Shown in pieces: positions 11,987-22,205 of a stretch of DNA of 64,000 nucleotides (position 1 is the first letter of the stretch; every line of letters begins with the position of its first letter). The translations under genes were made by a program, and so were the position numbers. The notes under the pieces were generated by a model. The model worked only from the letters and a program-made list of their open reading frames with translations. It was not told the DNA's origin and did not search any database. This stretch comes from Bryoerythrophyllum caledonicum. Taxonomy: Eukaryota; Streptophyta; Bryopsida; Pottiales; Pottiaceae. Location: positions 4,801,976 to 4,865,975 of the forward strand of contig OZ020526.1 of NCBI GenBank assembly GCA_963971425.1, given 5' to 3'.

Positions 11987-13639
11987 ATGGCGGGGACGAA
12001 GGTGGTGAGCAGGTCGGTGGCGACGGCGATGGCGATATCGTCGCGTGCGTCGCGGGCGTGTGATGTGTGTGCCAGCAAGAGTGCGCTCTGGTACTGCGGT
12101 GCGGACGCGGCATACCTGTGTGATCGGTGCGACATGCAGGTGCACTCTGCGAACTCGCTGGCGCAGCGGCACGAGCGCGTGCGGCTGACGCCCGCGGGAG
12201 TTCCTATGCGGAAGCTGGAAGTGAAGACGACGACGGGTGGGAGCAAGAAGAAGAAGAAGAATCCGCCGCCGCCTTCGGTGTTGCAGCCCGCGCGCAAGCG
12301 GACGCGCTCCAGCCGGCCGCACCCGCACCGCCGGCCAGTGGTGGAAGAGGCGGTGAAGGTGGAGGAGGGCAACCTGTTCGCGGATTTCTTCGACACAGAG
12401 CCGGACTTCGTGGAGGACGACACGCATGAAGTCCCGTCGTTCGCGTCGTCGTCTCCCTCCGGCAGCAGCAGCAGCAGCACCTCCTCCGCCTCTGGCTCCG
12501 AGGCGTCGCTCTCGCCGGAGCTCCCCGACAGCTTTGCGGCGTATTTCAAAGGCAAGGCCGCGCACGACGAGTTCCTCGTGCCCGACGGGTTCGACTCCGG
12601 CATCGACACCATCTGCTGCGACGCCGACGGCAACATCTCCCTCGCCGGCGAGGCCTGCTTCGTCCCGGGCGACATCCCCGGCCTCGACGCCTTCGATGAC
12701 TGCAGCCTGGGCTTCAACCTCGCGCAGCGCGGCCTCACCCCGGACGCCTTCACGACCGCCACCGCCACCACCGCCAGTCCAGGTACTTACATTCCAGCCC
12801 CGAGTTCTCCATCTAGCAATGCAGGAACGCGTTCTCATCCTCTCCTCTTCTCTCACCAGGTGACGAGTTCTCGAACGGTCCGTTCGCGAAATACTTCGTG
12901 AAGCGGAAGGTCGCGTCCGAGGCGAAGCTGAGCCCCGAGGTGATCAAGTCGGAGGCCAAGGAGATCCTGCGGTGTTGCCTGGAGGGCGAGGCCGAGCGCG
13001 CGGTCCCGGCGCTGCGGCTGAACTACGAGGAGATCATCACAGCGTGGTCGAACCGCGGGGAGCCGTGGGTGAATCCGGGGGACTCAGCCACGGTGGGTGC
13101 CGCCAGCTTCCAGACAATGGTTTGCTAGTAGTTTTGCACAGACAAACACAGACACAGACACAGACACAGACACAGACACAGACACAGACACAGTTAGTAA
13201 ACCATGTGCCGCCTTCATTTTGACCAGGACGTGGGCCTAGTGCCGGACATGGATGAAGCCGATGAAGGACGCAGAGAGGCGAGAGTCCTGAGGTACAAGG
13301 AGAAGAAGCGGAGCCGGCTCCTCTCCAAGACCATTAGATACCAAGTTAGGAAGCTCAATGCCGAGAGCCGACCCCGGATGAAGGTCAGACTCATCTCCCA
13401 ACTTAGCTAGTAGTAGTCTACCACACCACCACTTCCACCTCTCAAGGACACTACCACACTCTTTTACCGGGAGTATGAGATTCACCTCCCTTCTTCTTCT
13501 TCTTCTTCTTCTTCTTCTTCTTCTTCTTCTTCTTCTTCAGATTCGTCCCGGAAAAACACTAGGTGGTCTCACCTGATTCCGGCCGTTTCTTTCTCTTTTT
13601 TTTCCACTGCAGGGTCGGTTTGTGAAGATGATTACATGA
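11987..13639 (+). CDS. COL: CONSTANS-like B-box/CCT transcription regulator
   Basis: A plant zinc-finger transcription regulator of the CONSTANS-like family; members act in the nucleus in light, photoperiod and developmental control. Proposed exons are 11987-12782, 12860-13119, 13228-13383 and 13613-13639, giving about 412 residues in frame throughout. A single N-terminal B-box is complete: Cys25, Cys28, Cys37, Asp40, Cys45, Cys48, His53, His62. No second B-box follows, which fits the one-B-box COL6/7/8/16 group. The middle is acidic and Ser-rich. The CCT domain (about residues 367-411) contains [16 protein letters not shown] and [17 protein letters not shown] and is finished by GRFVKMIT from a tiny last exon. 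Introns are 77, about 108 and 229 bp. The exon 2 donor could also be 13092, in the same phase. Exons are GC-rich. Substitutions such as KK to KT and EKR to ESR within the CCT core are unusual. Confidence 0.88.
13137..13193 (+). repeat. ACAGAC microsatellite in COL intron 2
   Basis: About nine near-perfect repeats of the hexamer ACAGAC lie inside the proposed second intron, just upstream of the acceptor TTTTGACCAG at 13218-13227. It is a likely length polymorphism. Confidence 0.85.
13491..13538 (+). repeat. TTC microsatellite in COL intron 3
   Basis: Sixteen TTC triplets lie within the 229-bp third intron, upstream of the CCACTGCAG acceptor at 13604-13612. They form a pyrimidine tract, although the actual branch and acceptor region is nearer the exon. 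Confidence 0.85.
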
Positions 13640-14114
13640 GGCGAAGTGGCGATGGCTTTCTTTTGTAATTTTGGGGTGGTGGTACATGGATAACATGCTC
13701 AAATGCTCCCCTTTTTGAGGGAGGGGTGTGGAGGTAGTGAAAGCGGTTTTCTCATGTTTTTTTTTTTTTTTTTTTTCTTCCAAGGGTGGAGGTAGAGATA
13801 GTGTGTTCATAATGGAGTGATAGTAGTGTGAAGGAAAGGAAAGGAAAGGAAAGGAAAAGGAGGTGGTAGAGTGGAGCCAATACGACGGTACAGGGTGAGA
13901 TGAGAGATGGTAATACAAACAATGGCTCAGGAGGTTACATGTAGTGAAGATGAGGAGGTTACATTAGTGAGGGAGAGCTCCTCTTTTAGTGGTTTTTCAC
14001 CGGGTTGTGTAGAGATCCTTGCTGCGGTTTTTGAGTTGCGGCGGGTGTGATGGTGTAGAGGAGGTTTTTATCTGCCAGTGGAGGTCCTCTTTCTTGGGCT
14101 CTTTTTTGATGCTC

Positions 14115-14120
14115 AATAAA
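14115..14120 (+). terminator. Candidate poly(A) signal of the COL transcript
   Basis: AATAAA lies 476 bp after the COL stop codon and is followed by a GTGTTT-rich stretch. If used, the 3' UTR would be about 0.5 kb and would include the poly-T/TTCC-rich stretch near 13760. Confidence 0.4.
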
Positions 14121-14182
14121 AATTGTGTTTCCTTGACCTCGATTTCTTTTGCCTTGCGATTGTTTCTCAATGTGAAAATGCT

Positions 14183-14358
14183 ATGGCATTCCCATTGTTT
14201 CTTGATGTGAGTGCTGTCATGTGTTTGGACTCCACAATGGCGTCATCTCACATGCACAAAGTGTGCTTGCTCTTGCTTCTCCATGCCGCATTCCCATTGA
14301 TTCTTGATGTGAATGCTGTCATGTGTTTGTGCATGTGAGATGATGCCATTGTGGAGTC
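14183..14358. repeat. Hairpin with 33-bp arms plus direct repeats
   Basis: Arms 14228-14260 and 14326-14358 are inverted copies with 32 of 33 positions matching, separated by a 65-nt loop. A direct repeat of about 43 bp (GCATTCCCATTG.TTCTTGAT onward) precedes both arms at 14183 and 14287. The transcript of either strand could form a long stem. It lies just downstream of the COL poly(A) candidate. Confidence 0.7.
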
Positions 14359-14883
14359 ATGTGGATGAAGTAGGGGCAACATGGCTGCTGTTGATGCTGT
14401 AAGAACCAAAACCAACCTCGACATCCACGAATTATGACAGGAAGTCTTCCTCAGTTTGCACAAAGTTTTCACAAGTTCACGTCCCTTAACCTCACTTGAT
14501 GAATTTTTTCTATTAAACTCATCTTAAAGCCGGTTCAAAAACAGGTTTTCAGACTTGGGTATGTTTTATTCATGCAAGTAATCTAGTTGAAGGTTTTGTC
14601 TTGGAGATGATGACGAGATGACTTGGATCACTGAAGAATGGTTAGACAAGTTGTTTGTAATATTTCAAACTATAAAGGCAAAGAAAGATTGGTATCGCAC
14701 TGAATGTTTGGAGGTTGTGGAGATGGTGATGGGATGATTCTTCCAAAGTCCCTTTTTACAGCCTAGGTGTTTGCTTGTCTGACTTTGGAGTTAACTAATT
14801 GGGTGGGTCTTACCTTCTTGTGGAGAAAAGTTTTGGTGAATGCAAAAAACACGGCAATATGTGAGAGGGGGTTCTCTAAACAA
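14359..14883. other. Spacer with no recognised gene
   Basis: Only short frames occur. The minus-strand frame at 14763-14948 runs into the hairpin module and shows no domain. Confidence 0.4.
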
Positions 14884-14934
14884 GAAGAACGCCGGTCTCC
14901 AAAGGGGCCGGCGTGATTAAAGTGTCTGTTCGTT
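14884..14934 (-). repeat. Dispersed hairpin module
   Basis: On the minus strand: ACGAACAGACACTTTAATCA, then a palindrome CGCCGG...CCGGCG (14890-14913), then TTCTTCTT-like sequence. It is about 90% identical over the core to 63707-63770 on the plus strand. The stem arms are kept while the loop differs, which suggests the structure matters or that this is an element terminus. Confidence 0.6.
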
Positions 14935-14941
14935 TCTCTAA

Positions 14942-15539
14942 ACAACACCTAATCGAGAGTCGTTGTCGGCCATGTACTTTGGATGCTTTTGATATGCATA
15001 TGATGCATGAGTATTCTAGTTGTGAACATTGATTAGAATGCAACAATGATTGTTTGGAGAAATATGAGAGACAAGAGAATCCACCCCTTACATTGATTGG
15101 TAAGTGCTTCTATTTTGTTTGTTGTTTAAAGATGCATAATCATCTTTTTTGTCCAGTTAAATTCATGTGTAAGTCAAAAATTCATGTAAATTATGTGGTT
15201 AAACATATGTAAATAATAAATAATCTAATTCATTTTGTTGCTGGAAATGTGTATAGGTGAATGAAGCATCTCAAGACAACTTTGTGGATCATATTTAGCT
15301 CTCGCATTCATTGTATTTTCTAGTGTTCTCATGTCATGTGAGAGAATTTGTACCACTTAATTGTTTTTTTAAGAGTTATGATTTGAAAAATATACTAGAT
15401 TAAAACCTGTCCAAGGCAAAATTTACATGTCCAAGAACCAATAGTTTTTTTCAAACCCTTCCATGGGAAATTTAATTTTTTGGAGGAACACGTCCTAGGA
15501 CATGTTCGGGACCTTGTGTAAAATCACCACTGTCAGGAA
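14942..15539 (+). repeat. Family C repeat, copy 2 (uninterrupted)
   Basis: Matches 1139-1172 plus 1459-1925 in order, but lacks the 286-bp MITE of copy 1 and has extra sequence around 15320-15440. It provides the empty-site reference for that insertion. Confidence 0.55.
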
Positions 15540-16631
15540 GGGCAAATTTTTTTTTCTCACATTATATTGCTCATATCTCCTTTGCTGGAAATTAGATTGT
15601 AAGGGCAATTTCCACATCCAAATCAGATTCTGAGACTACTGGCTGGAGACCTCTATCATCCAGAAAAACAAATTTGGAAGGAAGAGGAGCCATGATAAAC
15701 CTGTGGAATATTGAAGCCTACACTTGTACAAAGACACATAATGGGCCAAATTCGGAATGAAGTGGCCGTGCAAGGATGTACAAGTGGAAATGGGAACATG
15801 TGTCGCATATACGTCTAAGTGTGTGACGATGCATGGAGCAACATAGAACTGACAAAGTTGAATTATTCTCTGCCTTCCACATGCAAGCCCAATCATTTAG
15901 TGTCGTAACGAATTGGTGCTATCCAAATTTGAGTTTTTATCATTTTAGGAAGATCCCAACTCTAAGAGCTACACAAGAAAGAAAGATGAACTCCACTGAA
16001 CTTACACTGAGCAAATGATCTTAGACACATTTCACAAGCAATGAACTATGGCAACAGTCCTATTACTTAGACCCAAACACCTTGTTAAAAATCTCAGAGA
16101 GGAAGCTATGAGAAGCACAAACAACTAATCCATGATTCTAAACGATGATTTTTTTCCACTTAAGAATGGTGATAATAACAATCATGCTCGCACGAATAGT
16201 TGAGAATGAGAATGGAATATCACCCAGGAAATCATTTCGTGCAACCAAACGTAGTGTCTAGCACTTGAGTGCACATCTATGGACATGAAACAAAGGCTAG
16301 ATTGTACTTGAAAGTGTAATACACCTCAGTGAAAATTCCAATGCTTGAGGTGTAGTAATTTTCACTGAGGTGTATTCCCAGCGATGAATAGTTTGCCCAT
16401 GATCTCAAGTTTCAAGAAATACCACAACTTGAGCAGGTCAGTTACATATTTGTCAGGCAGTGAGCCATGGTGCGTAGAGCCAGACCGCTGCCACGCATTG
16501 TTGGAAGTACTGCGCACTTACAACAGATAAGTACAAGCAGCAGTTGCTCTGTCCAGGTCACTGCAACAAGAAGTCCAGCCCATGCCCCTTTCTACTTCCC
16601 CCTCCGACCTGCAGCAGCTCCAATAACAGAC
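15540..16631. other. Intergenic, 3' flank of the DeSI gene
   Basis: No recognisable gene. An imperfect direct repeat around 16318-16378 contains ACACCTCAGTGAAAATT and its inverse, forming a small inverted repeat (16320-16336 against 16356-16372). The right part is presumably the 3' UTR and downstream DNA of the minus-strand gene. Confidence 0.35.
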
Positions 16632-18478
16632 TCACAAGTCATGAGTACATGATGTGCACAAGAGATCAAAGCAATAAGACAATTGTATCAACTGCGCCGC
16701 ATCTCTGACATGGAGGGTAGACTGCAATCCACACGCGTCATCCTCAATGCCTGCAAACAGGAAAGGCTGCAGTGGAGAATTCTAGGAAAGTTGGGAAAGT
16801 GGGGAAATGCACAATATCGTACCGCTTCCTTTTGGAGGTGATGGATTGGGAAATGGAGAGAACGATCCGGCGGCTCTGAAAGTGGAGCTGGACGCAGCAG
16901 GGGCTGAAGGATTAGGCCATGACCGGGCCGAGTTCCGTGCCGAAGCCATCAGATCCCCTCCGAACCTCAGACTACTTTCCAGCTGCTGCAACATGGGCAC
17001 TGCCACAAAACGAGCACCCTCACGTTTCAGAGTCTGAAATGCAGCTACGTCCATCATATCGCCAATTGTTATACTTTGATCAATTTGTCAAGTGCTTTCT
17101 CTGCTCATGTCATAAGTCCTGCTGTGTTCCACAAGAGTGCCAACAAAAAAAAATATACTCATCAATGCCAACTCTCTACGTTTGTTTATATTCTTCTGTT
17201 CATGATAAATCTAATGCATCTACAAAATAGTGCCGTTTCCGAATGCAGAGCTGGTATCAAAAACTTTTCGCAGGTTTAGGGTTTAGGGCTCCTAGCACTA
17301 GGACAAATGCAGCTCTTCTTGACACAGAATTCAATACAATCTGGTGAAGTGACAAAAATTTGTGAAGTGTCGAATCTAGATTGTCGAAAACAGCCCCATT
17401 TGTGCTAGTGTAGGAAGTTTTTACTCACATGGTACTGAAGTGAATCACAAACATAGAGATACAGTGAGATAGTAAGGTTTATTACGCATCATGGCTCCGA
17501 GAGGAACGGTGCCGAACGCTGTGTCTGCCTGCTTCAGAATGTGGTCCGGAATGCCCGCCCCTACCAGAAACTTAGCGGCTTCATCGGAAAAGTTGTTGCA
17601 GTTGCGGTTGAGCAGGCTGTAGTTGAGCAGGGAGAACCGGGACGCAATCCCCTGCAGAAACTCGTGAAACACGTCCTTGGGGACGTGCGTGTGGCCCAGC
17701 TCCAGCACCTCCAGAGGCTTGCCGAACGGGCTGCGCCCGCTGGCCACGTTGTGGATGCCGGCTCCGAAGAAGTACTCCCTTCCGAAAACACCTATGCCTG
17801 TGTGCCTGAACTCATTCAACGGGCGAATCATACTGTGAATTCTAAACATCTGTCATCAGTTCTAAACCTACACCTAACAGCTCTGTCAGTTAAGATTTGT
17901 AGTACAGCATAACCTCTCCCTTTTCATCTAGTTTGAAGACTACCAAGCTCTTTTGAGGAATCTAGTTGAGAGACTACCAAGCTTTTCCATTGGGGAAAGA
18001 GTAGTATTGTGGGGTATCTTATGTATCGAAGGTTTGTATGACTTAACAAAGTTTCTTTAAGATGCCATTCTTTTTCAATTGAATCAAAATCACCTCAGAG
18101 TAGAGAAAGGCGATCAGGGTTGATCTCATGCAAATTTCTTTCCTAACCATGTTCAGAGACCGTCTAGCTCTTCCACACTTGATTCAAGGATTCACCACCA
18201 AGCCCTTCTATCATTCTGATAACTAGTTTGATATCTAGAGTGAACGAATAACTCTGGAAAAACGCCAATTACCAGACGGCCTCGATGGCGTTTCCGAGGA
18301 ACGTCGTCGACAACTGCCGCGCTACGCCCTGCGTGAGATCGTAGACGTACAGAACCACCTCCTCCCCACGATCCTGAGAAAAAAACGATCAGCAAACAGT
18401 GTAAGAGCAAACACCAAACCCTAATTCCAGTCCCCAGTTGTGCAGCAAAATTCATCACAAGACGGCGACCTGATCCAT
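16632..18478 (-). CDS. DeSI/PPPDE-type deSUMOylating isopeptidase
   Basis: A PPPDE-fold cysteine isopeptidase; the family removes SUMO (or ubiquitin) from proteins. Proposed minus-strand exons are 18478-18470, 18373-18273, 17805-17486, 17044-16823 and 16750-16632, giving about 256 residues with phases agreeing at every junction. The N-terminus reads VVLYVYDLTQGVARQL; the catalytic pair is His38 (WHTGIGVFG, made by joining exons 2 and 3) and Cys106 (NRNCNNFSDE). EYFFGAGI and the conserved AKFLVGAGIPDHI stretch also fit the DESI1 family. The start is a 9-bp coding exon MDQ that splices perfectly onto DRGEEVV. Exons 1-3 are secure. Exon 4 (AFQTLKREGARFVAVP, then a Ser/Pro-rich tail) is likely. 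Exon 5 rests on a strong TTTCCTGTTTGCAG acceptor and is tentative. If exon 3 were unspliced, the protein would stop after 13 extra residues at 17445. Confidence 0.82.
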
Positions 18479-19220
18479 GTTCGCGATGGTGAGCTAGCGC
18501 AACGAGCCTGGAAGATGAATAGGCGAGTCTATCAACTCATAAGCGTTCACCGCTTCCCGGAGGCGGTGTACGTTGCGTCAAAAAGTTGTCCAGCGACTGC
18601 AGCAGATATTATATATTCTACGTCCTGATCTTTTATCGCTTCGATTCTAGAGCCCGGAAAGAGTGACATGGAGTCAACAGCCTCGCATCTGGACACATTT
18701 GGATCATGTGGTGTTCCGCACTCTGATTGGGAACTCTGCTACAGCTGAGATACTGGTACGAACCCGGCTTAGACTCGCAAGTCGACAATGCTGTGTTAAT
18801 ACTAGTACTTGATGTCGTGATCTAGATTCTTAAGAGCGAAACGTGCAAAAAGCTTGCACTAGTTCTAAATTGTACGTCATTACCATGTTGCCCTAATCTT
18901 GACCTCTAGATCCTTGTTCTCACTACTCACTTCTACTTGAATTACATCTGAAATTATGGCTAAAGTCCTTCTTAGGAAGTTTTTCATAATTCCAACTTCT
19001 GCTGAGAGTGATGAAAATATATATCCAATACTTCTCCAACTGTAGGCCTAGTTATGGGATCAGATTGCCAAGAGTTTTTGTGTCCAAGCTTCAACAGGGG
19101 ACCAACGTGAATGTAGTGTTTGTTCATTCGCGTTACTAAGCCAATGGCATCTGGACATAAGTTAGCATAATAGAACTACCCCTCCCCACCCCAATTTTGA
19201 GGATAAGCACTTTTTCTACG
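18479..19220. other. Upstream flank of the DeSI gene
   Basis: Presumed promoter and 5' UTR of the minus-strand DeSI gene, followed by unrecognised DNA. No defined promoter motif or other gene is seen. Confidence 0.35.
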
Positions 19221-20176
19221 TTAACCCCTAAGGTACCGTGACAGTTTTACACCAAAAACACTTCAAAATTAATGGATTCTAGTGCAATGAATAAAGAGGG
19301 TAAAAAAAACTTTTATTTTTAGTTCTGACCGTAGGATCTCAATAAAGGCTTATTAAGTAATACATATACGAAATTTCATAAACTTTGACCGCACGGATTG
19401 AAAGATTATAGTGTTTGAAGTCAAGCAAGTGGTTCATTTTCTTCCCTGCGTTTTGTGGATCAGCAGACTTTGACTTCACTTGGTGTCAACAAATTTCACT
19501 ACACAAGGTCTAAATCTATTACCATCTTGTTAAGCATGATGTTAGCTCCTTACACACCAATTTTTAGAGGTAGAGACGGGGTGTAGCATATTCAAAACAA
19601 GTGTGCAAGGAGTGGAGGCTCGAAATTTGTTAATTCACACTTTAATTTTTTTTGAACTTAATATGTTTTAAATTGATAATCCGAATGGTTAATAAGAAGG
19701 TTTACAATACATATTGTTGTCGAAAAAATAAAAAGTGAAAAATATGAAGATCTCTAGGTTTTATGTGGAAAAAAAGAAGCTTTTTTGGTACCTTGCTCGA
19801 CAATGAGTGACAATGTGTGAAAATGTTTGACTTGGGTTGGTATGCTATTTTTCACTAAAGACAAGAACTTTATTTGGACAACATGAAGGGAAATAATATT
19901 ACTTGCAAGTACTGAAAATCTCACTTTCAATAGAGTGTCCTATCAAAAGTTTTTGGAGGTGCCCGAGGTGCCCGCTTTCCCCATTTAAAATTCAAAACCC
20001 TATAACTTTTTCATCAAATGTCCAATTTAGGAAAAAATTGTTTTCCCACTAAGCTATTGGTAATGTCTTTCTATAGTAAAAATTTCAAAGAAGAATGTTG
20101 GAAATTGACACCATAGGAATCTGACCGAACTTTCAAAAAGCCCATTTTTGACACTTGGTACCTTAGGGGTTAAGTG
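19221..20176 (+). repeat. Family A TIR element, copy 3
   Basis: Begins TTAACCCCTAAGGTACC and ends GGTACCTTAGGGGTTAAG, good inverted termini of about 17 bp. It is a long, collinear copy of the family (about 956 bp), matching 206-1138 and the inverted 30686-31641. It is one of the two best copies for defining family A. Confidence 0.7.
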
Positions 20177-21009
20177 ATTTCTACCTTAAGTACATTTTCT
20201 AAGTGGCTTCAAAGACAACCGACATGTCATCTTCCAAGGGCCTTGTGGGTACCCATACAATGAGCATACGCACATGCGACCATACAGAGTTTCCATCCGG
20301 ACTCCAACGTCATATGGTGGGTCCCACCTAACATGAAAATTTGTTTTCTGACATTTTAAAAGTTACACATTGGGAACATTAAGGAACGACTGTGCCCACT
20401 TGGAAACTCGATTGGGAACGCACTTGGAAAGATTAGGAAACACATGAGAATGATGTGGGAACGCACTGGGAACGGATAAGTCACAAATATGGTAAAAACT
20501 ATAAAGTCAAAGAAGGGTAAACAAATGGTTTGGTTTGTAACCAAATCGGTTTTCCACCTCAACCCGATATGGGTGTGAGACACCAAACTCGGCCCCGTAA
20601 GACTCAGCTGGATTTGGTACCTCACTACACCATTCGCTGCTCATGTGCGTGTGCTTAATGAGGTCTTGAGACCCTCCACCATAAGGCAGATGCACGTGAC
20701 GACCAAACGGGGCTTCATCTCCCAAATATGGTTCCTAAAAGTCCAGATTGGGCTCCTCATGGCCACACCAATTCCATGGTTTGGTTCCTAACCAAACCAT
20801 TTGGTTACCCTCTTCTAATTTATCTTTTAGACCTTAATCGTAATGCATCCATGACCCATTGTTTACATTGAGTTCCCATAACGCTTCCATCTTGTTTCCA
20901 TTGTGTTCTTGGAGCGTTCCCATAGAATTTAAAGCCGTTTCCCTTGAAGTTCCCAACGAGTTTCCAATTATTACCCACAATGTCGTTGGATTTAATGGGG
21001 TACTAACGT
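20177..21009. other. Unrecognised segment with repeated 'TTGGGAAC' phrases
   Basis: Contains many variants of GGGAACGCACTTGGAA (20360-20480) and of CCGTTTCCCTTGAAGTTCCC (20880-20970), plus repeated AACCAAA/TTTGGTT motifs at 20525-20800. The two parts look partly inverted with respect to each other, but no element boundary or protein was found. Confidence 0.35.
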
Positions 21010-21183
21010 CGTTTTGTTTAGTCGAGCCCACCACCAACCCAACGCAGCCCTATCCACACACAAGTGCATTGGCTTATAGTTGGGTGGACTATGGTGGTAA
21101 GCACCATGCTGACATTGGGATTTGAACTCACAACCATTGCATCGATGTGCCATGACCCAAACTACTACACTAACTTGGCCATA
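21010..21183 (-). mobile_element. tRNA-derived SINE (fragment)
   Basis: On the minus strand the sequence starts GGCCAAGTTAGTGTAGTAGT and has an A-box-like TTAGTGTAGTAGTTTGG at 21157-21173 and a B-box-like GGTTGTGAGTTCAAATCCC at 21117-21135. Their spacing fits an internal RNA polymerase III promoter. The CCCAATGTC continuation replaces the tRNA acceptor end, so this is a SINE rather than a tRNA gene. The 3' boundary is uncertain. Confidence 0.6.
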
Positions 21184-21562
21184 GTGCCTTGATTGATATG
21201 GTCAATAAGCACCATTTTATGATGTCCACGGTTGAGTGGGTAGTTGTTCAAGTGGAAGCTTAACTACAACCTACCAAGATCTCATACCAAGTCATTCCAA
21301 AACTATAAATATATGATGTTTTTGAAAATACCTCTCGTCTCTTAGTAATACATGCTTGCAATATCCCCTCCTTTCATGCTTGCAATATCTCTTGAGCCAC
21401 GAAAAATGTGGTTCCTACTAGAACACTCACAATCTGCTACAAAACATTGTCAAAACATGCATGGATTGGGTTTTTAAATGAATAGAAAACTTTCCAAATC
21501 CAACTTCAAAGATCCTTTATTTTAGGTACACTCATCCCTCTCAAGAGGTATAGCCAAATATG

Positions 21563-22205
21563 GTGCTACACTAAAATTTATGTTTAGTGTAGTACACACT
21601 ACGTGCTAACCCATAAACCAATTGAAAACGAGGCATTTTAGTGTCATAACCGTACACTAAATGCCAACTACTACACTATTTGTCAATTTTGGTAAAAGAT
21701 TGCAATTTTTTTTCCACATATGTACATTTAGTGTATCAACAGTAGAAGTATTAAAAAAGGTCCAAAAGTTGAGGGCTGCCAGAGTATCTTATCAACAATC
21801 TTCTGAAGAGTGTACCTCATTCAAATTTTATCCGAATTGGGCATATGAGGTGTTTTTTTATCTCTACATTTTTGTAGATATCAAAACCACCTCTTATGCC
21901 CAATTTGGACAAAATTTGAATGAGTTATGGCCATTTAAAAGTTGCAAATGAGAAGATGCATGGGCTGTCCGCTAGGAATCAAAGTTTCAGTACGTTTCTA
22001 GTAACGATTGCAAGAGTGGAGGATGCAAGATTGGGGAAGAGATAGGAATGAGGATGGCAAATCAACGGGGAGAGTTAAGACATGGCGGCTGGTAGGCGGT
22101 TGATTGGGGTTTACATTAATGACATTGGTGGTTAACACTATTTATCAACTTATTTACAAATAGTGTACTAGGATAAGTACACTATTTGTAATACTATACT
22201 GAACA
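21563..22205 (+). repeat. Family E repeat, copy 1
   Basis: Opens with TACACTAAAATTTATGTTTA and shares with 31944-32372 the phrases CACTA.TTGTCAA.T.T, TTGATTGGGGTT and TTACAAATA.TGTACTAGGAT. The 5' part forms short palindromes (CTACACTAAA...TTTAGTGTAG). It carries an extra segment (about 21745-22020) absent from copy 2. The element is cut at its right end by the L1 remnant. Confidence 0.55.

Noticed and set aside
11522-12856. Long antisense frames (444 and 267 codons) over the COL region
   Set aside because: They lie opposite the GC-rich COL exon 1, contain Arg-rich low-complexity sequence without domains, and disappear where the exon ends. They are mirror frames of a real exon.
17274-17290. 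Plant telomere-like TTTAGGG repeats
   Set aside because: Only two units, located inside an intron of the DeSI gene; too short for an interstitial telomere tract.
21100-21183. tRNA gene on the minus strand
   Set aside because: Box A and box B are present, but the acceptor stem cannot pair and the sequence continues into a SINE body.
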